DNA from: Streptomyces hyderabadensis
GTDB lineage: Bacteria > Actinomycetota > Actinomycetes > Streptomycetales > Streptomycetaceae
DNA length: 64,000 nt
Direction of reading: 5' to 3'
Assembly (NCBI RefSeq): GCF_020404845.1
Contig: NZ_JAIOJZ010000003.1
Coordinates: 124,001 to 188,000, forward strand
Shown here: positions 51,262 through 59,406 of the stretch, piece after piece
How positions within the stretch are numbered: position 1 is the stretch's first letter
Layout of the letters: each line of letters begins with the position of its first letter
Notes under the pieces: generated by a model
What the model saw: the letters and a program-made list of their open reading frames with translations, nothing else
What the model was told of the DNA's origin: nothing
Database searches by the model: none
Made by a program: the position numbers and the translations under genes

Positions 51262-51285
51262 ACTCCTCAAGAGGTCTTGAAGAGT
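51262..51285. promoter_or_regulatory. Candidate GntR operator
   Basis: ACTCCTCAAGA, GG, TCTTGAAGAGT: 20 of 24 positions are symmetrical. It sits immediately upstream of the gntR start codon, where binding would block transcription. Confidence 0.6.
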
Positions 51286-51333
51286 GAGGGGAGGGAACGG
51301 CCGGACTCGACCGGGTGCCGCCGCACACGGCGG

Positions 51334-51365
51334 CGGCCCGGCTGCTCCGTCGAGCTGCCGGGCCG
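51334..51365 (-). terminator. Hairpin after the small secreted protein gene
   Basis: CGGCCCGGC-T-GCTC and its complement form a 13-bp stem with one T-T mismatch and loop CGTC. There is no U-tract. Confidence 0.55.
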
Positions 51366-51428
51366 TTCTCGCGTGTGGTGCTGTACGCAGATCGCCGTTA
51401 CGTCAGGGTCGGGGGTGGCGCGGGCCGC

Positions 51429-51800
51429 TCAGCGCTGGAGCGGGATGGAGTGCTGGGCCCGGGGCTCGGCGGCGGTGTCGTCGCAGGGGAGGCCAGTGGT
51501 GGTGGCGGTGGCCGCGGTGGCGTCGGCGAACGGGAGGTGGCGGCAACTGGGTGCCGTGCCGTGGGCCTCGGCGCGGATGCGCTGCTTCATCGTGGGGGGC
51601 AGGGAGCCGGTCCGGGACCGGGGCACGGGAGCCGCGGCCGCGGGGGCCGCCTCGGGGGAGGCGTTCTCGGTGTTGCTCTGCGTCTTGTTCTGCGGTACGG
51701 CCGCGGCGGCCGTCGTCGTGACGAGTCCGAGCGCCGTGCACAGCGCGAGGAAGGCGGTGACGATGGTGGTCCAGAGCGTCAGGACCTTGTTCCGGGCCAT
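51429..51800 (-). CDS. Small secreted or membrane-anchored protein, DUF6344-like
   Basis: 123 residues. The N-terminus MARNKVLTLWTTIVTAFLAL with CTALGLVTTTAAAAVP is a signal sequence or anchor. The remainder is Ala/Pro/Thr-rich and disordered, with two cysteines (PSCRHLP, LPCDDTA). GTGAGGGG precedes the ATG. I recall similar short proteins in many Streptomyces but no function. It lies divergent from the DLW-39-like gene. Confidence 0.65.
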   Translation of the reverse strand: MARNKVLTLWTTIVTAFLALCTALGLVTTTAAAAVPQNKTQSNTENASPEAAPAAAAPVPRSRTGSLPPTMKQRIRAEAHGTAPSCRHLPFADATAATATTTGLPCDDTAAEPRAQHSIPLQR

Positions 51801-52138
51801 GGCCCCTCACTTTCGGGTTGGGCGATTTGCGTACTTTCCTCATGATGTGTATGAGGGCCGCGAAGTGGTGGACCTACGCCCGTGGCGCGTCGATGTTCAG
51901 ATGAACACCACCCGAATAGCCGCAAGGAGCTGTAAAAGGTGCCCAGACGGGAGGGAGGCGGGCAAAAGTCACGGCACGTGAGAGTGTGATCACCCTCCGA
52001 TCAGAATGCGCCGGTCCGCTTCTAAAGGGCTCCGACGACGGGAAGTTGACCGCCGACTCAGGTCACCGATCGGTATCGGCCGGTGTGTATAGTCGGGCGC
52101 CAGAAGTCCCCAACGTCAAGGAAAGACGAGGTCGCGCG
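51801..52138. other. Divergent gap before the DLW-39-like gene
   Basis: 338 bases, no gene. It is AT-richer than its surroundings. A -10-like TATAGT at 52088-52093, about 46 bases before the small gene, is the best promoter sign; no matching -35 was found. Confidence 0.45.
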
Positions 52139-52267
52139 GTGAAGAAGCTTCTCCTGGTCGCACTGGCCGCCATCGGCGGGCTCCTCGTGTACCGCCAGAT
52201 CCAGGCGGATCGCGCCGAGCAGGATCTGTGGACGGAGGCGACTGACTCCGTGCCCACGGGTTCGTGA
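52139..52267 (+). CDS. DLW-39 family small membrane protein
   Basis: 42 residues: one helix (KKLLLVALAAIGGLLVYRQI) and a short tail with the conserved D-L-W motif (AEQDLWTEATDS). This small actinobacterial family is usually found close to the gyrase genes and tRNA-Ala. Here about 10 kb of variable DNA separates it from gyrA. The GTG start has GACGAGG upstream, and a U-tract terminator follows 28 bases past the stop. Confidence 0.85.
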   Translation: MKKLLLVALAAIGGLLVYRQIQADRAEQDLWTEATDSVPTGS

Positions 52268-52294
52268 GAACGACCGACATCCGGTCCTGAGCAG

Positions 52295-52319
52295 ACCCCG
52301 GCCGTCAAGCGGTCGGGGT
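52295..52319 (+). terminator. Intrinsic terminator after the DLW-39-like gene
   Basis: A 10-bp stem (ACCCCGGCCG with one wobble), loop TCAAG, followed by TTTTGTG. A second perfect hairpin (GTTGCCCC, 3-base loop) follows at 52325-52343. Confidence 0.85.
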
Positions 52320-52409
52320 TTTGTGTTGCCCCGACGGGGCAACGTCCGCTGGGGGCGGGCGGCCGAGGCCGGTGGCGACGGCGCCGGTGAGCGCGAGGGG
52401 TGGCGGGTC

Positions 52410-53810
52410 ATGCGACGGTGGTGTACGGCTCGGCGGCGCGCCGGAACGGGGCGGGCGCGGCCGTCGGTGTCCGCGCGGCCGACGGTGTCGGGATCGGCGC
52501 GGCTGCCGGTGTCGGCGCGGCTGTCCGTATGGGGGCGAGTAGGAGTGCTGGGGGCCGTACTGGTCACGACCGCCGCCCTGCCCGGGGCCACGGCCCTTGC
52601 CGCCGGGGCGGTCGGCTCGGCCGGTGCCGCCGCCGGGTACGACTTCGCCGACGACGCCGTGCGGGTCACGGGCGCGGGCGCGACCGCGGACGCCGAACCG
52701 CTGGAGGCCGGTACCACGCACCGCAGCACCCTGCCGAGGAACGGCGTCCTCTATTACCGCCTCGACCTCGACGACGCCTCCGACGCCTACGTCTCCGTCA
52801 CCGCCGTACCCGGCGCCGACGGCGAGGTCACCGCCGTCGACGGCATCCGGGTCTCCGTGCAGGACGCCGACGGCGGCTCCTGCTCCGTGCAGAGCGCGAC
52901 CTTCGGCGCCGCCCGCAGCCCCCGCCCGGTCACCGCCTGGGGCACGCGGGAGATCGACCCCGGCGCCAACCGGTGCCAGGACCCCGGCACCTACTACGTG
53001 GGCGTCGAGCGGACCCGGCCCCAGGACTCCCCGCCGGACGACTGGGACCTGGAGATCACCGCCGCCGCCGAACCCCGCCCGCGCCAGGGCGGTGCCACCA
53101 GGGCGCCGGAGAGCTGGGACTCCGCCTCGCCCGAACCGCTCGCCGGGGAGCCGGAACGCCGGGCGGGCGGCAACGGCTTCGCGCACGCCACCCTCGTCGG
53201 TCAGGGCGTCTGGCGGGACGGCATCCGCCCCGGGGAGACCCTCTACTACAAAGTGCCGGTCGACTGGGGCCGTCAGGTGTACGCCACCGCCGAACTCGCC
53301 GGGTCCGCGGACGCCTCCGGCTATGCCGCCGGGGCCCTGCGACTGGCCCTGCACAACCCCGTGCGCGGCGAGGTCGACGACGCCGCCAAGGGCTACACCG
53401 GGCGCCGGACCACCGTCGGCCTCGCCCCCCTGCCGCCCGTGGCGTACCCCAACCGCTACGCCACCGCCGGACAGGTCGGCGCCCTGCGGTTCGCCGGTGA
53501 CTACTACGTCGTGGTCCACCTCGCGGCCCAGGTGGCCGACGACTTCGGACAGGGCCCGTTCGCACTGACGCTGCGCCTGCGACTCGGCGGGACGGCGGCC
53601 GCCGGTCCCGGTTACGCGGGGGAGTCCCGGCCCAAGGGCCTCTTCGAGGTCTCGGCGCAGGACCGGGTGGCCGCGCCCGGGAGCGGCGGCGCGGGATCCG
53701 CGGGCGGCGACCTCGCCATGAAGGCGGTCGCCGTCGGCGGCATCGGCACCGGCAGCCTGCTGCTCCTCGGCCTGGCCGTGTGGACGGTGACGGCCCGGCG
53801 CAGGGCCTAG
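52410..53810 (+). CDS. Secreted protein with C-terminal membrane anchor, unknown function
   Basis: About 466 residues from the ATG at 52410, which follows GAGGGG. A basic, Ser/Arg-rich N-terminus leads into a signal-like helix (VGVLGAVLVTTAALPGATAL). Two beta-rich external regions repeat a jelly-roll-like pattern (NGVLYYRLDLDDASDAYVSV; GETLYYKVPVDWGRQVYATA). A Gly/Ala linker, one helix (GIGTGSLLLLGLAVWTV) and RRR end it. The paired YYRL/YYKV segments suggest two copies of one domain. It converges on the kinase gene with a 19-base gap. Confidence 0.72.
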   Translation: MRRWCTARRRAGTGRARPSVSARPTVSGSARLPVSARLSVWGRVGVLGAVLVTTAALPGATALAAGAVGSAGAAAGYDFADDAVRVTGAGATADAEPLEAGTTHRSTLPRNGVLYYRLDLDDASDAYVSVTAVPGADGEVTAVDGIRVSVQDADGGSCSVQSATFGAARSPRPVTAWGTREIDPGANRCQDPGTYYVGVERTRPQDSPPDDWDLEITAAAEPRPRQGGATRAPESWDSASPEPLAGEPERRAGGNGFAHATLVGQGVWRDGIRPGETLYYKVPVDWGRQVYATAELAGSADASGYAAGALRLALHNPVRGEVDDAAKGYTGRRTTVGLAPLPPVAYPNRYATAGQVGALRFAGDYYVVVHLAAQVADDFGQGPFALTLRLRLGGTAAAGPGYAGESRPKGLFEVSAQDRVAAPGSGGAGSAGGDLAMKAVAVGGIGTGSLLLLGLAVWTVTARRRA

Positions 53811-53829
53811 GCCCGCCCGCGCACCGCAC

Positions 53830-55584
53830 TCAGATACGGGTCAGCGCCCAGAACCCCACGGCGTAGCAGGCCAGCGCGAGCAGCAGCAGCGGCAGGACCA
53901 CCCGGGCCGGGGGGCCGGGACGGCGGCGCCGCCGTGACCCACGGTGCTGGGCGGGAGGGGCGGACCGCGGGTTGCGGGCGGTGTACGGAGCGGTGGGGAC
54001 GTCGGCACGCTGCGGCGGGGCCGGCGCGAGGGCCTGGGCGGGGAGCGGCGGCCCGTGCGCTGCCCGGTACTGCGCACCGCCGGGCGTGCCGTGCGGCGGC
54101 GGCGAGGGCTGCGGCGCGCCGGTGAACGCCCCCTGGGGCGTGGGCGGTTGCGCCGTACCGGGCGGTGAACCCGACGCCGAGAGGGCGGTCGGCTGCGGGG
54201 GCGGCAGGTGGAAGCTGCCGGTCCCCGACATGGCACTGTCCTGCCCGGCCCCCGGGACCTCCTCCGCCGTCGCGGGCGTTCCATCCGGGCCCGGGCCCGG
54301 GCCCCGGCCCGGGACTGCGGGCGCCGGCCAGTCCTGGTCGGGCGGCGGACCGGACGGCGGTGTGGGCGGGGCGAGGGGGGTGCCCTCCGGGGTGGGAGGT
54401 GTCCCGTCCGGGAACGGGGGCGCCTGGCCCGTGGGCACCGAGGGCCGGTCCGCGGGCGGAGGCGTCCGGTCCGCGGGCGGAGGCAGCCGGTCCGAGGGCG
54501 GAGGCAGCCGGTCCGAGGGCGCAGAGGGCCGGTCGAGAGGCGGTGGCGTCCGGTCCGGGGGCGGCGGTGTCCAGTCCGGGGCCGGGCCGGGCGGGGGCGT
54601 GGTCGGCCAGGAGGGGGCGGGTGGGGTGGTGTGCGAGGACGGGGCAGCGCCGCCCGGGAGGTGTCGCGGGTCGGTGGGCGCCGTCTCCACGCCGGAGGCC
54701 CTCTTCAGCGGGCCCTCGGCGGCGAACCCCGGTGGCAGCGGGCCCACTTGGTCGAAGATCTCGATCAGCTCGTCGTCTGGCCCGGGCTCCGGCAGCAGCT
54801 CCACCGCCACGGCCAGCGCCTTGCGCGCCCCCGTCGCGGTACGGAACCGCGCCGACGGATCCGGCTCCAGCAGCGTCGCCACGACCTGCCACAACGGCTC
54901 GGGAATCCCCCGCGGCGCGGGCGGCGTACCGTGCTCGGCGAAGTGCTGCACGAGCGCCTTGGCGTCCGGCTTGGCCCCCTCCAGCAGGTACAGGGCGACC
55001 AGGCCGACCGCGAACAGGTCCGCCGGGAAGTCCGGCTCGGCGCCCATCATCTGCTCCGGCGCCAGATAACCCGGCGTCCCCACCACGAGGTTGGTCTCCG
55101 TCAGCCGGGGCTCACCCAGCCGCATCGCGATGCCGAAGTCGGACAGCCGCAGCCGCGGACGGCCCGTCCCCGTCGTCTCCAGGAGCAGGTTGGCGGGCTT
55201 GATGTCACGGTGCACCACACCCTCCCCGTGCACCGCGGCCAGCCCCGACAGGAGCTGATCGAGCAGCGTGCACACGAAGTCGGGCGGCAGCGGCCCGTAG
55301 TCCCCGACCAGGTGGACCAGCGAACCACCCGTGACCAGGTCCATCGTGAACAGGACCTGGTCGTCGTCGGCCGCCCAGCTCGCGGGCGCCAGCACATGGG
55401 GGTGATCGATCCGCAGCGCCTGCTCACGGACGAACCGCAGCAGCGAGTGCGCGTCCCGCTGCTGGAGCACCTTCGCGGCCACATAACGCCGGCGCCGGTG
55501 GTCCCAGGCACGCCAGACGGCACCCACCCCGCCCCGGCCGATCGGGTCGACCAGCTCGTACCGGCCCGCGAAGACCTCACCCAT
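53830..55584 (-). CDS. Ser/Thr protein kinase, PknB-like, with single C-terminal membrane helix
   Basis: 584 residues. The kinase domain (about 1-270) is complete: GRGGVGAV glycine loop, AAKVL lysine, VHRDIKPANLLL, SDFGIA and GYLAPEQ. A Pro-rich linker of about 280 residues with heptad repeats, then one helix (VVLPLLLLALACYAVGFWAL) at the very end, leaves almost nothing outside, so there is no external sensor. The start at 55584 (GEVFAGRYELVDPIG) follows GGGGAGGAG. It is 86 bases downstream of the HTH gene on the same strand. Confidence 0.92.
   Translation of the reverse strand: MGEVFAGRYELVDPIGRGGVGAVWRAWDHRRRRYVAAKVLQQRDAHSLLRFVREQALRIDHPHVLAPASWAADDDQVLFTMDLVTGGSLVHLVGDYGPLPPDFVCTLLDQLLSGLAAVHGEGVVHRDIKPANLLLETTGTGRPRLRLSDFGIAMRLGEPRLTETNLVVGTPGYLAPEQMMGAEPDFPADLFAVGLVALYLLEGAKPDAKALVQHFAEHGTPPAPRGIPEPLWQVVATLLEPDPSARFRTATGARKALAVAVELLPEPGPDDELIEIFDQVGPLPPGFAAEGPLKRASGVETAPTDPRHLPGGAAPSSHTTPPAPSWPTTPPPGPAPDWTPPPPDRTPPPLDRPSAPSDRLPPPSDRLPPPADRTPPPADRPSVPTGQAPPFPDGTPPTPEGTPLAPPTPPSGPPPDQDWPAPAVPGRGPGPGPDGTPATAEEVPGAGQDSAMSGTGSFHLPPPQPTALSASGSPPGTAQPPTPQGAFTGAPQPSPPPHGTPGGAQYRAAHGPPLPAQALAPAPPQRADVPTAPYTARNPRSAPPAQHRGSRRRRRPGPPARVVLPLLLLALACYAVGFWALTRI
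54447..54572 (-). repeat. Six 21-bp repeats in the kinase linker
   Basis: Consecutive GGTCCGCGGGCGGAGGCxxCC-type units encode PPxDRxP heptads, a Pro-rich spacer or possible SH3-like ligand. Copies differ at a few bases each. Confidence 0.85.
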
Positions 55585-55670
55585 GGCTGTGCGCCGCTCC
55601 TCCCCTGGGACCTGTCGCGCCACTCCGGCGGGCCCGGCCGCCGACCCCCTCGGCGCCCGGACCCGCCGGA

Positions 55671-56219
55671 TCAGTTCTGGTGGGACTGGTAGTGCGCGAC
55701 CGCGTCCGAGGTGCGGCCGGCGCCGTACACCCGCAGGAACTCCGCCAGCTCAGGGTGCGAGGAGGAGAGGGAGTCCGCCGCTTCGATGATGTCCCCGGCG
55801 GCCGCCACCGAGCGCAGCAGCGACTGGATCTCCCGGACCACCCGCTTGACCGTGGGCGCCCCCGAACTGCTCGTGGTCGTCGTGGTGTTGCTGAGCACCG
55901 AGCCCCCCTGCGACTTCTTGATCTCGTCCATGCGCTCCGTCGCCTCGGCCGCGCTCACACTGCCGTCGGCGACCTGCCCCGACAGGTCCTGCAGCAGCTG
56001 CACCCGCTGGACCACGGCGGGATTGCCGATCTTCGCCCGCTGGCCGCTCATCAGCTGCGACAGCATCGGTGCGGACAGCCCCAGCACCCCCGCGAGACGA
56101 GCCTGGTTGAGACCGAGATCGTCGATAAGCCTGCGGAAGAGCGCCCCCAGCGGCTCCCCGTACCAGTTCCGCTGCAGTTCCCGCGCTCTTGCGGTGGCTT
56201 CCTGCTGTGCGGCGTCCAT
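55671..56219 (-). CDS. HTH DNA-binding protein upstream of the kinase gene
   Basis: 182 residues. An HTH (about 25-60) reads FRRLIDDLGLNQARLAGVLG, then SAPMLSQLMSGQRAKIGNPA. A helical middle (EATERMDEIKKS) and a C-terminal helical part (VREIQSLLRSVAAAGDIIEA) follow. The start at 56219 has GGGGAGA upstream. It lies beside tRNA-Ala and shares a direction with the kinase gene, so the kinase may phosphorylate it; this is inference. The DNA target is unknown. Confidence 0.8.
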   Translation of the reverse strand: MDAAQQEATARARELQRNWYGEPLGALFRRLIDDLGLNQARLAGVLGLSAPMLSQLMSGQRAKIGNPAVVQRVQLLQDLSGQVADGSVSAAEATERMDEIKKSQGGSVLSNTTTTTSSSGAPTVKRVVREIQSLLRSVAAAGDIIEAADSLSSSHPELAEFLRVYGAGRTSDAVAHYQSHQN

Positions 56220-56399
56220 TGCGTCTCCCCATCGCTTCCCCAAAAACCGCAGTTCGCTCCAGCGAACCACGCCGAGCATCTTACGGAGCGTGGTCGTTCC
56301 CCGGGACCCCCAATCATTTGTGAGATACGGGGGGCGACCCGGTACTCTGGTCCCCGGCACCCGGCGGTCCGCGACACCAGGACCGGCGGCGCCTCCCGA

Positions 56400-56472
56400 G
56401 GGGCCTTAGCTCAGTTGGTAGAGCGCTGTCTTTGCATGGCAGATGTCAGGGGTTCGACTCCCCTAGGCTCCA
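56400..56472 (+). tRNA. tRNA-Ala (anticodon TGC)
   Basis: Acceptor GGGGCCT pairs with AGGCTCC (one G-T). AGCTCAGTTGGTAGAGC, anticodon loop TTTGCAT and GTTCGACTC are normal. CCA is not encoded (ACCG follows), unlike tRNA-Ile in this window. Confidence 0.97.
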
Positions 56473-56482
56473 CCGTCAAGAA

Positions 56483-56516
56483 CGCCTCCGACCTGCGGTA
56501 ACACAGGTCGGAGGCG
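56483..56516 (+). terminator. Terminator after tRNA-Ala
   Basis: A 13-bp perfect stem (CGCCTCCGACCTG and complement), 8-base loop, then CTCTGTTCTC. Confidence 0.8.
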
Positions 56517-56869
56517 CTCTGTTCTCTGCGGGCGGGCGACAGTGGCCCCGGCGCCCGGGCAGCGGCGGACGGAGACCTTCCTCACCGTCGCCGCCCGCAG
56601 ACCGCGCCCCACACCGCCCGCACCGACCGGGTGATCACCAACAACCGGAGGGAAAGGGCCAGTTGACCACGTGGAACAACGCTCCCGCGCCCGCTCCGCG
56701 ACCCGAACGGGCGCACGGACGGGGCCCACTCGGCGCCCGGGTGGCGCTGTCCGCTCTTGATATCGTCACTCCACAGGGCATCAGCGCCACACCCCCGCGG
56801 GGCGGTGCCACGTGGCTCATCGCCGTCGGAGCCGTCCGGTCACTACCGACGAGGTGGAAGGGGTAGACC
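56517..56869. other. Gap before the cis-prenyltransferase gene
   Basis: 353 bases. No gene, repeat or firm promoter hexamers found; it presumably contains the promoter of the prenyltransferase gene. Confidence 0.4.
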
Positions 56870-57646
56870 ATGCGGGCGAAGGTACGAGCCGCTCTCGACG
56901 CGCTCTACATGAAGCGGCTGGTCAGAGAGTTGGAAGGACGCCCACGCCCCCAGCACATCGGCATCATGCTCGACGGCAACCGCCGGTGGGCGAAGATGTC
57001 CGGCATCGACGACCCCCGCGAGGGCTACCGGGCCGGCGGCGCCAAGGTGCTGGACTTCCTGCGCTGGTGCGACTCGGCCAAGATCGAGCACGTCACCCTG
57101 TTCATGCTCTCCGACGACAACCTCCACCGGCCCGAGGAGCAGCTGAACCCCCTCATCGACATCATCGCCGAGGTCGTCGAGCAGCTGGCCGCACCGGGCA
57201 ACCCCTGGCCCGTCGAAGCCGTCGGCGCTCTGGACCTGCTGCCCGCCGAGTCCGCGAGCCGCCTCAAGACCGCCACCGCCGCCACCCAGGGCCGCAAGGG
57301 CGGCACCAAGGTCGATGTCGCCGTGGGCTACGGAGGCAGGCGGGAGATCGTCGACGCCGTGCGCTCCGCCCTGACCGAGCACAGCTCCCAGGGCGGCGAC
57401 ATCGACGAGTTCATCGAGACCTTCACCATGGAGCACATCTCCAAGCACCTGTACTCCAAGACACGGTCCGAGTCCGACCTCATCATCCGCACCTCCGGTG
57501 AGCAGCGGCTCTCCGGATTCCTGCTCTGGCAGTCCGCCTACGCCGAGGTCCACTTCTGCGAGACCTACTGGCCGGACTTCCGTGAGATCGACTTCCTGCG
57601 CGCCCTGCGCTCCTACTCCCTCCGGGAACGCCGCTACGGCCGCTGA
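56870..57646 (+). CDS. uppS: Cis-prenyl (isoprenyl) diphosphate synthase
   Basis: 258 residues. The signature regions are GIMLDGNRRWA (catalytic Asp and phosphate-binding Arg) and IIRTSGEQRLSGFLLWQSAYAE. The length equals that of mycobacterial Rv1086, a short-chain Z-farnesyl diphosphate synthase, and Streptomyces have a second homologue elsewhere, so this may be the short-chain enzyme of undecaprenyl or decaprenyl phosphate synthesis rather than the final UPP synthase. GGAAGGGG precedes the ATG. Confidence 0.92.
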   Translation: MRAKVRAALDALYMKRLVRELEGRPRPQHIGIMLDGNRRWAKMSGIDDPREGYRAGGAKVLDFLRWCDSAKIEHVTLFMLSDDNLHRPEEQLNPLIDIIAEVVEQLAAPGNPWPVEAVGALDLLPAESASRLKTATAATQGRKGGTKVDVAVGYGGRREIVDAVRSALTEHSSQGGDIDEFIETFTMEHISKHLYSKTRSESDLIIRTSGEQRLSGFLLWQSAYAEVHFCETYWPDFREIDFLRALRSYSLRERRYGR

Positions 57647-57651
57647 GCGCG

Positions 57652-57665
57652 GTTTCACGTGAAAC
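57652..57665. other. parS site 9, the only one right of oriC in this window
   Basis: Exact GTTTCACGTGAAAC five bases after the uppS stop and two bases before a long terminator stem. Confidence 0.95.
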
Positions 57666-57667
57666 AT

Positions 57668-57708
57668 CGCCGCGGGGCGGGAGACTCAGGGTCTCCCGCC
57701 CCGCGGCG
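57668..57708. terminator. Very strong bidirectional terminator
   Basis: An 18-bp perfect stem (CGCCGCGGGGCGGGAGAC and complement) with loop TCAGG, between convergent uppS and the DUF5324-like gene. Confidence 0.88.
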
Positions 57709-57746
57709 TCAGGAACAGCAGCCGGGACGTATACGGCGAGCGGGGA

Positions 57747-58448
57747 TCAGCGGGGCTCGTCGCCGTCCGCCGCCTCCTCCTGCGCCTGCTTGGCCTGCAC
57801 CTCGGGATCGAGGACCGACTCGCCGGTGCCGTCCACCGAGGTCAGCCGGCCGGACTCGGGGACCTCCGTCGCCTCCGGCGGCTCCACCAGCCAGTCCGGG
57901 TTGGCCTGCTTGTCCCACCACTTCCATGCGGCGAAGGCGCCACCCGCGACGATGCCCACCACCGCGAGCACCTTGGCCACCCGACCGGCTGTGGCCCGTC
58001 GCTGGTGCCTGCGCGTCAGCCGCTGGATCTCCTTCGCCGTGACCTGACCACGCAGCGCGGCCAGTGCCGCGGCACCACGCGCCGTGGCCTCGTCACGCAC
58101 CGGACCGGCCGCGGCCACCGCCTGCTCGATCTTCGGTCGTGAATAGTCGGCCGCCTGACGGGCGGCCAGGCGCGTACGGATCGCGGCCTCCTGCGCGGCC
58201 GCGTCCACCTTCGGCGGCACATGCGTACGGGCCTGTTCCAGCCGCGGCGCGACATACGTGCCGTACTGCTGACGTGCCTGGCACGTGGCCTGCGACACCT
58301 TGGGCGCCAGCCGTACGCGCGCCTCCTGTGCATAGTGAGCGGCCCTGTCCTTGGCCGTGTCGGCGTAGGGCGCCACCACTTCCGCGGCGTGCAGCACGCT
58401 GTCCTTCGCCGAACCGGTCGCGGCGCGCACGCTGTCGATGCGGGTCAC
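57747..58448 (-). CDS. DUF5324-like membrane protein
   Basis: 233 residues. A long Ala/Arg/Gln-rich helical N-terminal half (about 1-140) with repeated AQEARVRLAPKV and APRLEQARTHVPPKV units resembles apolipoprotein or LEA-like amphipathic helices. A basic segment, one helix (VAKVLAVVGIVAGGAFAAWKWW) and an acidic tail follow. The GTG start has GGAGGAGGAA upstream. Position and pattern fit the Streptomyces family; function unknown. It is divergent from the cyclophilin gene. Confidence 0.8.
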   Translation of the reverse strand: MTRIDSVRAATGSAKDSVLHAAEVVAPYADTAKDRAAHYAQEARVRLAPKVSQATCQARQQYGTYVAPRLEQARTHVPPKVDAAAQEAAIRTRLAARQAADYSRPKIEQAVAAAGPVRDEATARGAAALAALRGQVTAKEIQRLTRRHQRRATAGRVAKVLAVVGIVAGGAFAAWKWWDKQANPDWLVEPPEATEVPESGRLTSVDGTGESVLDPEVQAKQAQEEAADGDEPR

Positions 58449-58768
58449 GGGTTCCTCCTCCTCGGTGGCGTACGGTAATTCGACTTTCCACCCTTTTACG
58501 GATCATGCCTGGGGACGCACCGCCAGGCATGCGAGGGCGGGCATCCGGGTCACGGACGATGCCGCCGTGGCCTGGGGGACAAGTGGTGATGAAGTTGCGA
58601 ACAAGAGCTGATCGACATCAATAACGGATGAATACCGGGCAACACACGCCTGTCCCCGACGATGCCACGGATCGGCCCCGCACGCTCGCGACCCAGCGGT
58701 ATGCACGACGAACGCACCCCCGGCCGTGCGAGGATCGGTGCGCACAACAGGACGAGGGAAGGCACATC
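58449..58768. other. Divergent gap between the DUF5324-like and cyclophilin genes
   Basis: 320 bases without a gene. AT-richer segments near 58475-58500 and 58590-58640 are likely promoters for either side; I could not fix the hexamers. Confidence 0.45.
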
Positions 58769-59302
58769 GTGGCCGAGCAGCTCTACGCCACCCTGAAGAC
58801 CAGCCAAGGTGACATCGAGGTCCGGCTGCTGCCGAACCACGCACCCCGGACCGTCAAGAACTTCGTCGAGCTGGCCCGCGGCGAACGGGAGTGGACCCAT
58901 CCCGGCACTGGCGAGAAGTCCACGGCCAGGCTCTACGACGGCACCGTCTTCCACCGGGTCCTGAACGGCTTCATGATCCAGGGCGGCGATCCGCTGGGCA
59001 ACGGCACCGGCGACCCCGGCTACCAGTTCCCGGACGAGTTCCACCCCGACCTCGCCTTCGACAAGCCCTACCTGATGGCCATGGCCAACGCCGGTCCCGG
59101 CACCAACGGCTCGCAGTTCTTCATCACCGTCTCCCCGACGACCTGGCTGAACCGCAAGCACACGATCTTCGGCGAGGTGACCGACGAGGCCAGCCAGAAG
59201 GTCGTCGACACCATCGCAGCAGCCCGGACCAACCCGCGCACCGAGCGTCCCGTCACCGACATCGTCATCGAAACGGTCCTCGTCGAGACGCGGAACGCCT
59301 GA
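58769..59302 (+). CDS. Peptidyl-prolyl cis-trans isomerase, cyclophilin type
   Basis: 177 residues. The cyclophilin core is YDGTVFHRVLNGFMIQGGDP (catalytic Arg in FHRV), LAMANAGPGTNGSQFFI-like MAMANAGPGTNGSQFFI and KHTIFGEV. It lacks a signal peptide, so it is cytoplasmic and catalyses proline isomerisation during folding. The GTG has GAGGGAAGG upstream; the frame is open further left but not protein-like. Confidence 0.95.
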   Translation: MAEQLYATLKTSQGDIEVRLLPNHAPRTVKNFVELARGEREWTHPGTGEKSTARLYDGTVFHRVLNGFMIQGGDPLGNGTGDPGYQFPDEFHPDLAFDKPYLMAMANAGPGTNGSQFFITVSPTTWLNRKHTIFGEVTDEASQKVVDTIAAARTNPRTERPVTDIVIETVLVETRNA

Positions 59303-59330
59303 GACCCCCGCGCACCGGGCAGGAACCAAA

Positions 59331-59362
59331 CGCCCCGCCCATCCGTAGAGAAGGGCGGGGCG
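59331..59362 (+). terminator. Terminator after the cyclophilin gene
   Basis: CGCCCCGCCC and its complement flank a 12-base loop. The next gene starts 45 bases on. Confidence 0.7.
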
Positions 59363-59406
59363 GTGCATCTGCACACACCGCCCGCAGGGACGACCGAGGG
59401 GATGCC

